DNA from: Desulfopila aestuarii DSM 18488
Lineage (GTDB): Bacteria; Desulfobacterota; Desulfobulbia; Desulfobulbales; Desulfocapsaceae
NCBI RefSeq assembly: GCF_900143695.1
Contig: NZ_FRFE01000008.1
Location: 124,001 to 188,000 of the forward strand
Reading direction: 5' to 3'
Length of the DNA stretch: 64,000 bases
Notes under the pieces: generated by a model
Database searches by the model: none
Told to the model about the DNA's origin: nothing
What the model saw: only the letters and a program-made list of their open reading frames with translations
In this document: in pieces, positions 27,414 through 36,739 of the stretch
How positions within the stretch are numbered: the first letter of the stretch is position 1
How the letters are laid out: every line of letters begins with the position of its first letter
Program-made: the position numbers and the translations under genes

Positions 27414-29608
27414 CCATTGGCGCCCGGCTCAAGCCACGAATCATCCTCGGCACCCTCCTTGTGCTGCTTGTCTGCATCGTCATTGTATGCGCTTTTTTCC
27501 TATCCCGCGAACGAGAGCGGCTGGAAAACGAGATTAAGAGTCAGGGGCTGGCCCTGGCCAATCTGGTGGCCCAGTTCTCGGCGACGCCCATTGAAAAGTA
27601 CAGCTTTTTCATCGTTCAGGAAGTTGCCCGCAACGTGGAAGAGGCAGAAGGCGTTGCATTCTGCGAAATTTATGATTCCAACGGCAAATCTCTTGTTCAG
27701 GTCGATGCAACCGTACGCGGCAAGCCAATAGAGAAAAAGAAACGGCGAGTCGGAGACGACATCCTCATCATCGAAACGCCCATTGTCAGCGAAGACAACC
27801 TCCTCGGCAAAGTTGAGATAGGGTTGGAGCTTGCATCCGTCGAAAAAGAGATCCAAGCCTATATTATCCGGTTGGGCATCGGGGTTCTGGTCCTGCTCCT
27901 GCTGGTCGGCATAAGCATCAACATTTACCTCTCCTATGCCTTTGTCTCGCCAGTGATCCATCTTTCTGAAGTGGTGCAGCATCTAGCCAAGGGTGAATTT
28001 CACGAAACGAAGATCGCACAGCGAGGGGATGAGATCGGGGATCTGGCCAGGGGTTTCAACGTCATGAGTAACAACCTCAAACAGCTCTATCAGGATCTCG
28101 AAAACAAGGTGGATGAACGCACCGCCGACCTTGCCAGAACCAACCGCCGACTGGAACAGGAAATAGCCATCCGGGAAAAGGCTGAAGAAGACCTTAACAC
28201 AGCCAAAGAGGCTGCGGAGCGCGCTAACCAGTATAAAAGCAATTTTATCGCTAATATGAGCCACGAAATCCGCACCCCGCTAAACGCTATCCTGGGCTAT
28301 GCGCAGATTCTTCAGAGCCGCAATGATCTGGATGGCCAGGTGCGAAAGTCGGTCGAGGCTATCGATAAGGGAGGCAGTCACCTTCTCGGGATCATCAACG
28401 ACATCCTCGATCTCTCAAAGATCGAGGCGGGCAGAATGGAATTGAAACCGGCAAGCTTCGATCTCTGCCTCTTGCTACGGAATATGGCCAGCCTCTTCGA
28501 GCTGCGTTGCACCGACAAGAGCCTCACCTGGCAGGTGGTCGGCATCGACACCCAACAGGCCATTCCTGTTATCGCCGATGCAGGGAAACTGCGGCAAATC
28601 CTCATCAACCTGCTCGGAAACGCGGTGAAGTTCACCAACAAAGGAGGCGTTGTGCTCCGCGTGATTCGGGAAGACGCCGACCGCTACCGGTTCTGTATCG
28701 AAGATACAGGCCCGGGCATTCCAGAAGCTCACCGTGAACAGATCTTCGAGCCCTTTTCGGAAATGAGCAGCAACAGTGGTAAAGAGGGCACCGGTCTCGG
28801 CCTGTCAATTACCATCAAATTTCTGGAAATGATGGGCAGCCGTCTTGAGGTGCTCGCCAACGAGCCAAACGGTTGCCGATTCTGCTTTGATCTGGTACTC
28901 CCACCAGCCGACAAATCGTCCTTGCCGGCAGAAACCCAGCAGGATAGAATCAAGGGATTGCTATCGGATACACCGCTTACCGCCCTGATCGTCGATGATG
29001 ATAAACTGAGCCGGGCCATGTTGGCCCATCTGCTCAACAAGGCCGATGTTGCCACTACAGAAGCGGATAACGGCCTGGAAGCCTTGAAAGCGTTACAGCA
29101 AAATCGACCGGACATCATCTTCATGGATCGCTATATGCCAAAAATGGATGGAGCAGAAACCATCAAGAATATCCAACGGATCTATGGCGACCAAGCCCCG
29201 CCCATTGTCATGATCACCGCCGCAGCTTTTGACTCGGCAAGTGAAACCCAGGAGCTGATGGGAATAGAGGGCATTATCATTAAACCTCTCGATATCCGTC
29301 AGGTTTTCAAGTGCATGGCCTCAGTCTTGGGCCTACCGTTGCAATATGATGCCTTGGGCGGCGACAGCCTGGAACATGCAAACAGCCAGATCAGCCACAA
29401 AGAAAAGCTGCAACTGCCTCAAGGCCTCCACGATCGATTGTTATCTGCTGCAGAATTTGGCAAAATCAGCCAACTGAGAGAACTCGCAAAAGAGCTCGCC
29501 GCAACTCCCGGGGTAAGCAGTGCTTTCACCGCGCAGTTCCGCAGGCATCTTGAACTCTATGAACTGCCTGAAATCGTAACGCTTCTCCAGGCGACGGAAA
29601 CCATATGA
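27410..29608 (+). CDS. Transmembrane hybrid histidine kinase coupled to BMP proteins
   Basis: A 732-aa inner-membrane kinase. TM1 (about 9-30), a periplasmic domain of about 120 residues (31-151), TM2 (152-174), HAMP (about 176-228), a coiled coil, HisKA with His285 in NMSHEIRTPLNAI, HATPase (DTGPGIPEAHREQIFEPF, EGTGLGLSITIKFLEM), and a receiver (about 531-650; phospho-acceptor Asp in IIFMDRYMPKMDG). An extra C-terminal helical segment (about 650-732, LSAAEFGKISQLRELAKEL) resembles the tail after receivers in relay kinases but shows no clear Hpt histidine. The periplasmic domain is the obvious docking site for the BMP proteins. Start and stop overlap both neighbours by ATGA. Confidence 0.9.
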   Translation: MTIGARLKPRIILGTLLVLLVCIVIVCAFFLSRERERLENEIKSQGLALANLVAQFSATPIEKYSFFIVQEVARNVEEAEGVAFCEIYDSNGKSLVQVDATVRGKPIEKKKRRVGDDILIIETPIVSEDNLLGKVEIGLELASVEKEIQAYIIRLGIGVLVLLLLVGISINIYLSYAFVSPVIHLSEVVQHLAKGEFHETKIAQRGDEIGDLARGFNVMSNNLKQLYQDLENKVDERTADLARTNRRLEQEIAIREKAEEDLNTAKEAAERANQYKSNFIANMSHEIRTPLNAILGYAQILQSRNDLDGQVRKSVEAIDKGGSHLLGIINDILDLSKIEAGRMELKPASFDLCLLLRNMASLFELRCTDKSLTWQVVGIDTQQAIPVIADAGKLRQILINLLGNAVKFTNKGGVVLRVIREDADRYRFCIEDTGPGIPEAHREQIFEPFSEMSSNSGKEGTGLGLSITIKFLEMMGSRLEVLANEPNGCRFCFDLVLPPADKSSLPAETQQDRIKGLLSDTPLTALIVDDDKLSRAMLAHLLNKADVATTEADNGLEALKALQQNRPDIIFMDRYMPKMDGAETIKNIQRIYGDQAPPIVMITAAAFDSASETQELMGIEGIIIKPLDIRQVFKCMASVLGLPLQYDALGGDSLEHANSQISHKEKLQLPQGLHDRLLSAAEFGKISQLRELAKELAATPGVSSAFTAQFRRHLELYELPEIVTLLQATETI

Positions 29609-30255
29609 CAAATGACCTGCACCACATTGGCGATACGGTTCTCGGCTTCGAGGATCTGGAGTCTGCCAGAATTCTGGTTGTTGATGACAACACCGCGAAT
29701 ATCGACGTCATGCTGGCTTTCCTCGAAGCGGAAGGCTATGACCTCAGCATTGCCACCAACGGGGAGACGGCCATTAAAATCGCTCGGCACAGTCGACCCG
29801 ATCTCATTCTCCTGGATGTGATGATGCCCGGTATGAACGGGTTTGAAACCTGTAGAGAGCTCAAAGCCGACGAGAGGACCAGGGAGATCCCCGTTATTTT
29901 CGTCACGGCCAAAAAAGAGGTGGAAGATATCGTCAGTGGCTTTCAGAGTGGTGGTGTCGATTATATTTCGAAACCCTTTCGTCAGGAAGAGGTGCTTTCC
30001 CGGGTCTCCACTCACCTCCGCCTGAGACGACTGGTCGTTGCCCAGGAGCGGCTCATTACCAAATTGAATGGAGCCCTGGCCGAAGTGGATACCTTGCGGG
30101 GATTACTGCCCATCTGTTCCTATTGCAAGAAAATAAAGGATGAGAAAGGTGCCTGGAAAAAACTGGAGACCTATATCCGTACCCACACCCAAGCCAATTT
30201 TTCCCATGGCATTTGCCCGGAGTGCCTGGAAAAAGCCTTCCAGACTGACACATAA
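29605..30255 (+). CDS. Response regulator with C-terminal Cys-rich domain
   Basis: A 216-aa protein: receiver (about 22-140, acidic pair DD27-28, phospho-acceptor Asp71 in LILLDVMMPGMNG, Lys in SKPF), a short coiled coil, then a C-terminal module LRGLLPICSYCKKIKDEKG ending HGICPECLEKAF. This module (CxxC, GxW, HG-x-CPxC) recurs at the C-terminus of many sulfate-reducer and Geobacter regulators and probably binds a metal. No DNA-binding or enzymatic domain is present, so the output is unknown. It is coupled to the kinase by an ATGA overlap and ends the operon. Confidence 0.88.
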   Translation: MTNDLHHIGDTVLGFEDLESARILVVDDNTANIDVMLAFLEAEGYDLSIATNGETAIKIARHSRPDLILLDVMMPGMNGFETCRELKADERTREIPVIFVTAKKEVEDIVSGFQSGGVDYISKPFRQEEVLSRVSTHLRLRRLVVAQERLITKLNGALAEVDTLRGLLPICSYCKKIKDEKGAWKKLETYIRTHTQANFSHGICPECLEKAFQTDT

Positions 30256-30377
30256 ACACGATGGAATAAGTCGGAAATAATCCACTGCCTGTAGGGAAAT
30301 TCTATAAGAAGAAAAGAGCCAACACTCCAGCATGTCAATAACAACAATTGCATGCCACAGGTTCAAGATTAACGCGC

Positions 30378-30815
30378 CTATCGTGACTTCCGGTCTACAG
30401 GCTGTCCAAACGAATCCTGACCCAGCAAGGAAGTAGCGTCGGAACCAAAGAGGGAAAGAAAGCTGTCATCCGCCATATTGCAACGAAATCCCCGGCATGT
30501 CTTAGGTCTATAATTATAGATTTTGCAACGGTACTGCCCATTGAGTCGCATAAGAAAAACACACCCCTTATCATCCGGGTGAATCATATACATTTTGCCG
30601 CTTGCTCTTGCCTCACGGCTCGCCTCCTCAAGACCTTTCTCGAAGATTGCCTTCATATTCAAATCCACCCCAACATGCCCACCCATTTTTTCGATAAATG
30701 GCACCTCTTCTTCACGTAATGCGATTTTACGGTATTTCCGGCAGCAAGTACCGCACTGTCTGCACTCATGAAAGATTGTGTTGAGTATTCCCTGCTCAAG
30801 CCTGGTGCTTGTCAT
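30378..30815 (-). CDS. YkgJ-family cysteine cluster protein
   Basis: A 145-aa protein with the Zn/Fe-binding cluster pattern CRQCGTCCRK (residues 18-27) and C-terminal cysteines GCVFL, CKIYNYRPKTC and FRCN. The family is widespread and its biochemical role is unresolved. The ATG at 30815 has a weak GAG site. It follows the deacetylase gene by seven bases and probably shares its transcript. Confidence 0.85.
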   Translation of the reverse strand: MTSTRLEQGILNTIFHECRQCGTCCRKYRKIALREEEVPFIEKMGGHVGVDLNMKAIFEKGLEEASREARASGKMYMIHPDDKGCVFLMRLNGQYRCKIYNYRPKTCRGFRCNMADDSFLSLFGSDATSLLGQDSFGQPVDRKSR

Positions 30816-30822
30816 GATATTC

Positions 30823-31854
30823 TCACAATATATTCCAGCGATTTTTTAGTGGGTGGTCTCTCAACACGACATCTGCCCGCTCAGAGTAGGGAACACCAAC
30901 CCTTGAGATGCGTGGTGCAAGCAGGCTATCAAGAGTGGCCAACACCCCATCCTGCAATGCTTCCGGATTATAACCGCCTTCAAGAACAAACAGCAAGCGA
31001 CCATCGCACACCTCTGCCGCATACTGCTGCAGCATCGTCGCAACAGTCCCATACCAACCAGTCGTCAGGGATGTCGCGCTAATCGGATCGTCCCGATGAC
31101 CGTCATAACCCGCTGATACCAGAATTATCTGCGGCATGTACTGCTCGACAATCCCTTGCAGCAAACGGCCGACCAGATAGATATATTCCGAATCGCCAAA
31201 TTGAGGATGCACCTCAATATTAAAGGTATATCCGCTACCCGCGTCGCGTCCGGTCTCTCGTGTTTTGCCTGTTGAGGGAAAAAGGTCTCGCTGATGGAGC
31301 GAAACAAACAGCACCTCATCAGTCTCATAAAAAATGTCCTGGGTTCCATTACCATGATGCACATCGAAATCGAGAACCAATATGCGATGTAACTGGTATT
31401 TTGAACGCAGATAGTTGGCCGTTATGCCAACATTGTTCATGACACAAAACCCCATCCCCCGACCCGCTTCAGCATGGTGCCCGGGAGGGCGTACCAGAGC
31501 GTAACCACAGTCGATATTGCCACTCAGGATCTCATCGGCAAGGGTAAGACAGCCACCCGCAGCCAGCCCGGCGATGTAGAGCGATTCCTCCATCAGGTAC
31601 GTATCGGGATCATACGAGTAAGGATCTGGGTTAGCCGCATGCTCACGGATTTGATCAAGATAAAAGCGCGAATGCACAGCTTCCACCTCCTCCCTTGATG
31701 CCTCGCGAGGGGTGAATACAGCAAACCTGCCATCATACCGGTGCTGTACGGTCTCGTTCAGCGAGCGGATCCGTTCCGGATTCTCCAATGATCGTTTTAC
31801 CGTCTTATGGCGCAGGTAGCGCTCATCAAACAGTAAGCCAAGGCGGTTATTCAT
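30823..31854 (-). CDS. Histone deacetylase-family protein (class II-like/AcuC-like)
   Basis: A 343-aa zinc-dependent amidohydrolase. Catalytic and metal motifs: RPPGHHAEAGRGMGFC (tandem His), LDFDVHHGNGTQDIF, SAGYDGHRDDP and the GGY tyrosine in VLEGGYNPEAL. Bacterial members act on acetyl-lysine, acetylpolyamines or related amides. The ATG at 31854 overlaps the end of the GNAT gene by eight bases, arguing for coupled translation. An acetyltransferase next to a deacetylase is reminiscent of the acuA-acuC pair of Bacillus, but the substrate is unknown. Confidence 0.9.
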   Translation of the reverse strand: MNNRLGLLFDERYLRHKTVKRSLENPERIRSLNETVQHRYDGRFAVFTPREASREEVEAVHSRFYLDQIREHAANPDPYSYDPDTYLMEESLYIAGLAAGGCLTLADEILSGNIDCGYALVRPPGHHAEAGRGMGFCVMNNVGITANYLRSKYQLHRILVLDFDVHHGNGTQDIFYETDEVLFVSLHQRDLFPSTGKTRETGRDAGSGYTFNIEVHPQFGDSEYIYLVGRLLQGIVEQYMPQIILVSAGYDGHRDDPISATSLTTGWYGTVATMLQQYAAEVCDGRLLFVLEGGYNPEALQDGVLATLDSLLAPRISRVGVPYSERADVVLRDHPLKNRWNIL

Positions 31855-32410
31855 AATGAAAATGATACATGGGTGTATTGCGGAAATGCTCAGCGTCAAG
31901 CCGGTAGAGATGTCCGGTACGTTTTACCCCGCCATCTGCATACTGAAGGGATTTTACCAGCTCGAAACCCAACTTGTGCAGACAGCGCTGCTGGGAAATA
32001 TTGTCGATGTCGGTGTACATCTCTACTGCCGCCAGCTTTACCCGCTGCATAAGGTGAATGATGATATATTTCTGAGCCTCGGTGCCGTATCCATTAGAGC
32101 GATATTGCTGCTCGGCGATTTTCAGAGCCATAACCCCGCAGTGGTGCTGCTCCGGACGAATCCAGTAGTGGATAGTTCCGATCGGCAGCCCGTTTTTTAC
32201 TTCGATTATAAAGGCTCTTTTCTGCTCATTCCAGTGCATGCCAGCAAGATGTTCCTTACGGCATTGCTCCACACTTATGCGATCCGGTGTAAGATACTCA
32301 CCGTGAGCGACCTCACTGTTGCTCCAGTCGACAAGAAGAGGAATATCCTCCTCATCCACTTTGCGCAGAACGAGTCTTGGAGTCTTTATGGTATTACCGA
32401 AAATTGTCAT
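31847..32410 (-). CDS. GNAT-family N-acetyltransferase
   Basis: A 187-aa acyltransferase of the RimJ/RimL-like type. It starts TIFGNTIKTPRLVLRKVDEEDIPLLVDWSN and carries the acetyl-CoA loop QQYRSNGYGTEAQKYII and the C-terminal NISQQRCLHKLGFELVKSLQYADG. It probably acetylates a protein terminus, lysine or small amine. The ATG at 32410 begins the fold; a second in-frame ATG at 32428 falls within a hairpin and is less likely. It overlaps the deacetylase gene. Confidence 0.88.
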   Translation of the reverse strand: MTIFGNTIKTPRLVLRKVDEEDIPLLVDWSNSEVAHGEYLTPDRISVEQCRKEHLAGMHWNEQKRAFIIEVKNGLPIGTIHYWIRPEQHHCGVMALKIAEQQYRSNGYGTEAQKYIIIHLMQRVKLAAVEMYTDIDNISQQRCLHKLGFELVKSLQYADGGVKRTGHLYRLDAEHFRNTPMYHFHYE

Positions 32411-32423
32411 GGATATTCTAATG

Positions 32424-32451
32424 ATCATACGCCGCGAACGCGGCGTATGAT
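32424..32451. terminator. Perfect 13-bp inverted repeat downstream of the MCP gene
   Basis: ATCATACGCCGCG pairs with CGCGGCGTATGAT (32424-32436 with 32439-32451) around two bases. It follows the MCP stop on the minus strand and immediately precedes the GNAT gene. There is no T-run, so it may terminate weakly or act as an operator. Confidence 0.55.
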
Positions 32452-32461
32452 GCTTCTTTTA

Positions 32462-35185
32462 TTATGAGAGACTACTGACCGTTTCCTGCAAGCTCCTCGT
32501 TGACTGCACCAGTCTGTCAAGAGCCTGAACTGTGCTGCTAAGGGATGTATCTACGGCTTTCGTCGACTTCTGGTTCTCTTTTGACGAGACAGCGATGCTT
32601 TCAATTTCTTCCATCACCTCACGACCACTTCGGCTCAACCCGTCCGCCTTGCTGCTCAGATTTTCAACCGAGCCCGAGATGGAGACGATCCCTTTTGAGA
32701 TGGTCTCCATCGCCTCCAGAGCGGTGTTGATAACCCGCCCGCCTTCATTCAGCTTGTTCATTCCATCCTGCATGGCATTAATGGTCTGACGTGATTCCCG
32801 TTCAACATTCTTGACGATGTTGGAGATGTCAATGGCAGACCTCGAGCTGTTCTCCGCAAGTTTTCGAACCTCATCAGCAACCACAGCAAAGCCGCGCCCC
32901 GCATCACCGGCACGGGCAGCCTCGATAGCCGCATTAAAGGCGAGCAGATTCGTCTGGGAGGCTATTTCTTTGATAATATCAACAAAACCTGAAATCTTCT
33001 CGAGCTGACTCACCAGCTCGGTCACCATCTCGTTATTCTTTTTCATGGTGGCATTTATGTCGACAAGTTTCTGCTCAGCATCTTTCCCTGCCGATTTGCC
33101 TGTTTCCGCCTCTCGAGCCAGGTTGGCCGCAAGCCGGCTCGATTCTGTGGAAAGGGTCAACATCTCACCTGAACTATCCACCATGTTTCTTATTGTTTTC
33201 ATGGAACCATCGAGACGCCGCACCTCCTCGTCAATAAGCCGGTTCATCGCCTCTACCTGACCATTAGCCTCGTCCATCTGCCGCTTGGATACAGACACCA
33301 GGTCGTCAACCTCATTCACCGCTTTGGAGATCAGATTCTCGACCTCCTTTTCAGCGGTTTCGTCAATAATGTATTCAAGCGCTCCCTTGATATTGCCCTT
33401 GGCATCCTTGATGGGTGAGCCGGTATATTTGATCGGGATAGCTTTGCCACCACTCAAGTTCGCCACCGTGCGTTCAGTAACCACCGAATCGGTACGCATT
33501 GCCTGGGTGCAGGCACAATTTGCCGTCCGGCAGTGTTCGGTTTTAAACAGGTCGTAGCATTTCCTGCCGACCACCTCATCAGGGGTGGAACCCAGAACGG
33601 CGGCACCGGCCGGATTCATGAAAGTTATGGTATGGTCGGTGTCAATGGCCATGATGGGTGTCGGAATAGTGTTGAGATTCTCAATTTTCTCATCCGCGGC
33701 CTGTTTTTGCTTTATCTCCTCTGTCATATCAAGGACATACTCAAGAGCGCCCTTGATATTTCCTTTAGCGTCCTTGATCGGGGCGCCGGTATATTTGATC
33801 GGGATGACCACACCTTCAGCCGGGCGGGCTATTGTCTGTTCGGTCACTACCGAATCAGTACGCATTGCCCTGCCTACCGCACATTTTTCCGTACGGCAAT
33901 GCGGAGTTTTAAAAAGATCATAGCACTTTCTGCCCTTTACCTCATCCGGAGTAGAACCCACTACAGCAGCCCCAGCCGGGTTCATGAAGGTTACGTTGAA
34001 CTCGGTATCCACGGCCATGATCGGCGTCGGGATGGTATTGAGGTTTTCAATCTTCTCATCAGCTGCTTGCTTCTGCTTGAGCTCTTCGGTCATATCGAGA
34101 ACATATTCCAGCGCGCCCTTGATATTTCCCTTGGCATCCTTGATAGGTGCTCCAGTGTATTTGATCGGGATAATCACCCCATCGGCAGGGCGGGCAATTG
34201 TCTGTTCCGTCACCACTGAATCGGTTTTCATGGCCCGGCCACAGGCACATTTTTCCGTACGGCAATGGGGGGTTTTAAAGAGGTCATAACACTTTCTCCC
34301 CATCACCTCATCCGGAGTTGATCCAACCACAGCGGCCCCTGCCGGGTTCATGAACGTGATGTTGAAATCCGTATCGACTGCCATGATAGGCGTCGGGATA
34401 GTATTGAGATTTTCAATCTTTTCGTCGGCAGCCTGCTTCTGCTGGACTTCCTGGCTCATGTCAAGGACATATTCAACCGCCCCCATGATGTTGCCTTTGC
34501 CATCCTTAATGGGGGCACCTGTATATTTAATCGGAATGATCAGCCCTTCACGTGGCCTGGCAATGGTCTGCTCCGTAACGACCGAGTCGGTTTTCATCGC
34601 CCGCCCGCAGGCACACTTCTCCGTGCGACAATGAGGCGTCCTGAAAATATCATAACACTTCTTGCCAAGGAGCTCTTCAGACGAGAGTCCCGCCACTGCC
34701 GCACCGGCTGCATTGATAAAGGTAATGGTAAAGGTCGTGTCTATTTCCAGAATCGGGGTTGGAATTACCTCCAGATCTTTTGAGAGCTGCCGAAGATGTG
34801 CCTCTGTCTTTTTCACCGCGGTTATATCGCTCATGGTAACGAAAGTCCCGCTTCCTTTTCCATTGACCGGCTTGGCTTTTGAGGAGAGATATTTTATCGC
34901 ACCATTCCTGTCTTTATATACCACCTCCGTCTCAACCGCCTTGTTCATCCGACCGGACTTATCCACCGGACAGTCTTTCGTACCGCAGAGATTGGTAGGA
35001 CAAGCCTCCTCACAGGTCATCCGACCGACAGTCGACTCCTCAGTAAGCCCAAAAGTATTGAGAAATGCTGCGTTTGCCCAGGAAATAACGCGGCTGTCAT
35101 CAACGATGAAACTCGGCTCCATCAGCAGGTTAAGACATGAATTACCCATTATCGTATCGGTAGTATTTGAACCATTTTTTTCCAT
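32462..35185 (-). CDS. Soluble methyl-accepting chemotaxis protein with tandem Cys-PAS repeats
   Basis: A 907-aa chemoreceptor with no transmembrane segment. An N-terminal PAS (about 15-125, with its own cysteines [16 protein letters not shown]) is followed by four PAS repeats of 122 residues (about 136-257, 258-379, 380-501, 502-623). Most repeats carry CX8CX4CXC (as in [18 protein letters not shown]); repeat 3 has Val in place of the last Cys. Repeats 2 and 3 are nearly identical, pointing to recent duplication. The C-terminal half is an MCP helical hairpin with the tip [22 protein letters not shown]. The cysteines may bind a metal or cluster, or sense redox state; this is inference. The ATG has GAGGGA upstream. 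It lies 52 bp downstream of the triple-CheW gene. Confidence 0.92.
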   Translation of the reverse strand: MEKNGSNTTDTIMGNSCLNLLMEPSFIVDDSRVISWANAAFLNTFGLTEESTVGRMTCEEACPTNLCGTKDCPVDKSGRMNKAVETEVVYKDRNGAIKYLSSKAKPVNGKGSGTFVTMSDITAVKKTEAHLRQLSKDLEVIPTPILEIDTTFTITFINAAGAAVAGLSSEELLGKKCYDIFRTPHCRTEKCACGRAMKTDSVVTEQTIARPREGLIIPIKYTGAPIKDGKGNIMGAVEYVLDMSQEVQQKQAADEKIENLNTIPTPIMAVDTDFNITFMNPAGAAVVGSTPDEVMGRKCYDLFKTPHCRTEKCACGRAMKTDSVVTEQTIARPADGVIIPIKYTGAPIKDAKGNIKGALEYVLDMTEELKQKQAADEKIENLNTIPTPIMAVDTEFNVTFMNPAGAAVVGSTPDEVKGRKCYDLFKTPHCRTEKCAVGRAMRTDSVVTEQTIARPAEGVVIPIKYTGAPIKDAKGNIKGALEYVLDMTEEIKQKQAADEKIENLNTIPTPIMAIDTDHTITFMNPAGAAVLGSTPDEVVGRKCYDLFKTEHCRTANCACTQAMRTDSVVTERTVANLSGGKAIPIKYTGSPIKDAKGNIKGALEYIIDETAEKEVENLISKAVNEVDDLVSVSKRQMDEANGQVEAMNRLIDEEVRRLDGSMKTIRNMVDSSGEMLTLSTESSRLAANLAREAETGKSAGKDAEQKLVDINATMKKNNEMVTELVSQLEKISGFVDIIKEIASQTNLLAFNAAIEAARAGDAGRGFAVVADEVRKLAENSSRSAIDISNIVKNVERESRQTINAMQDGMNKLNEGGRVINTALEAMETISKGIVSISGSVENLSSKADGLSRSGREVMEEIESIAVSSKENQKSTKAVDTSLSSTVQALDRLVQSTRSLQETVSSLS
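33317..34780 (-). repeat. Four tandem 366-bp coding repeats (PAS units)
   Basis: Repeat units start at about 34780, 34414, 34048 and 33682 on the minus strand. The unit is exactly 366 bp, and the phrase [15 protein letters not shown] recurs at each of the last three unit starts. Such direct repeats are prone to expansion and contraction and to assembly collapse. Confidence 0.85.
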
Positions 35186-35237
35186 CTTTTCCCTCGCGTT
35201 TTAACCAGTTGTTTTTTTTAAATAAAGAATAAAACTG

Positions 35238-36734
35238 CTACTGTTTTTTGGAATTCGTTTCGTGATCATCCGCAATTCCCATATGATTGCGGATCAGATT
35301 GTAAATATTGACCACCAATACATGCTCGATTGTCGAGTCACTTCCCTCAAATTCGATAAGGCGATCTAGCGTATCCGCACGAGGAGCCATTTTCGGATGC
35401 AATGAGGGTGTCGAGTAGTATTTCTCCTGTTTGTAGATTGTGACAATAGAGTCGACTTCCAACGCCACGGTACGGTCGTGCTCACGGCAAATGATCAGTC
35501 GTGAGCCCTGATCACGCCCGTTAGTGGCATCGGAAAAATTATAGAATTTTCTCAGGTTGATCACCGGCACAATCTCCCCGCGCAGATTGATAACGCCTGA
35601 TCGGAAACCGCCATTGCCAGGGATATTCAACAATCTCCTATTTTCGATGATCTCCCGAACGTCTTTCAATTCAATAGCGAAATGCTTGTCGACATTGAAG
35701 ATCAGATAACAATTTTCCGTAATGAGATGGTGGGTTGTGGCGGAAGGTTGCCGCAATTGGGTTGCCCCGACCTCAGTGCCATTCTTCAGGCGCGACATCG
35801 ACTTCAGATCGTCTATCTGGGCACACACGAGACTTGGCATATCCAGCAACAGTACATCACTCCCCGATGGTCGCTGATAAATGCCCGTCAGATTACTTTC
35901 CTGCCCTTGGGGCATAGCAAGAATTTCATCGTTATCGACGGAGAGAATTTCCCTAACATCCTCAACAATCAAACCAAAACAGCATTCCTCGGACGCCATC
36001 ACCAGTATCCGGCAATCCTCCAGATTTTGGGCTTCAGCCTCCTTGTCTGGTGCCAGCAGATGGGCTGCATTCATCACCGGCACAGTTCTTCCACGAAGAT
36101 TGAGTGCTCCTTCAAGAAGACCACTGCGGAACATTTCATCAATATCTGTCAGAAAGGTAATTTCCTGCGCGTACTTCACCGGCACCCCATACTCCTGCCC
36201 ACAGCAGCGAAAAACAACGAACCTTGACCAGGTGATCTCTTTGCGCGGCAAAGCTGTCTGGTCAGCGACCCCGCTCTGCTCAAGATCATCCATCCCTTTA
36301 CTGAAAAGGTTTTTAAGATCGAGCAATTCTGCTGTTCGTTTTCCTTTTTCGAGCTGAATTATCGCAGATATGACTTTGTCACCCCCTTGCAGAATCGGGT
36401 TGACAGGGCTGATAGCCTCTGGCTCAGCCCGGAAGACCTCCCGAATATCGTCTACCATCAGTCCGAGCAACTGATCGTAGAGCTGTACGACAGCAATCTT
36501 TGGCTCGCCACTGTAACCGGTCTGGCCAAGACCAAACCGTTTCTTCAGATTGACGATAGGCACAAATTTATCACGCAACTGCATGATACCTTCAACAAAC
36601 GGCACACTGCCCGGCAATGGTCTGATGACACCCTGCACGGGTGTTGCTTCCACTACATTTCCAGCAAGAAGGGCTATTTCCAAACCCAAATCCACGTCAA
36701 GCATGAATGAAGCGAAGAGTTGTTCCTGTGACAT
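35238..36734 (-). CDS. Triple CheW-domain scaffold protein
   Basis: A 498-aa soluble protein made of three CheW folds (about 1-150, 167-310 and 335-490). Each shows the GxxxLRGxxVPVxxL-type loop: GIMQLRDKFVPIVNLKKRF, GALNLRGRTVPVMNAAHLL and GVINLRGEIVPVINLRKFY. CheW couples receptors to the CheA kinase; a triple-CheW protein could cross-link several receptors or kinases. No CheA, CheR or CheB is in the window, so it must work with arrays encoded elsewhere. The ATG has AGAGG upstream. It begins five bases after the preceding small gene and precedes the MCP. Confidence 0.9.
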   Translation of the reverse strand: MSQEQLFASFMLDVDLGLEIALLAGNVVEATPVQGVIRPLPGSVPFVEGIMQLRDKFVPIVNLKKRFGLGQTGYSGEPKIAVVQLYDQLLGLMVDDIREVFRAEPEAISPVNPILQGGDKVISAIIQLEKGKRTAELLDLKNLFSKGMDDLEQSGVADQTALPRKEITWSRFVVFRCCGQEYGVPVKYAQEITFLTDIDEMFRSGLLEGALNLRGRTVPVMNAAHLLAPDKEAEAQNLEDCRILVMASEECCFGLIVEDVREILSVDNDEILAMPQGQESNLTGIYQRPSGSDVLLLDMPSLVCAQIDDLKSMSRLKNGTEVGATQLRQPSATTHHLITENCYLIFNVDKHFAIELKDVREIIENRRLLNIPGNGGFRSGVINLRGEIVPVINLRKFYNFSDATNGRDQGSRLIICREHDRTVALEVDSIVTIYKQEKYYSTPSLHPKMAPRADTLDRLIEFEGSDSTIEHVLVVNIYNLIRNHMGIADDHETNSKKQ

Positions 36735-36739
36735 GGGTT

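Noticed and set aside
33533-34289. Repeated open frames antisense to the MCP
   Set aside because: They arise because the 366-bp PAS repeats are copied, so their reverse complement is also repeated. No independent coding evidence.
34415-34780. CX8CX4CXC motifs as c-type heme sites
   Set aside because: None of the repeats has CXXCH, and the protein has no signal peptide, so covalent heme attachment is not expected.
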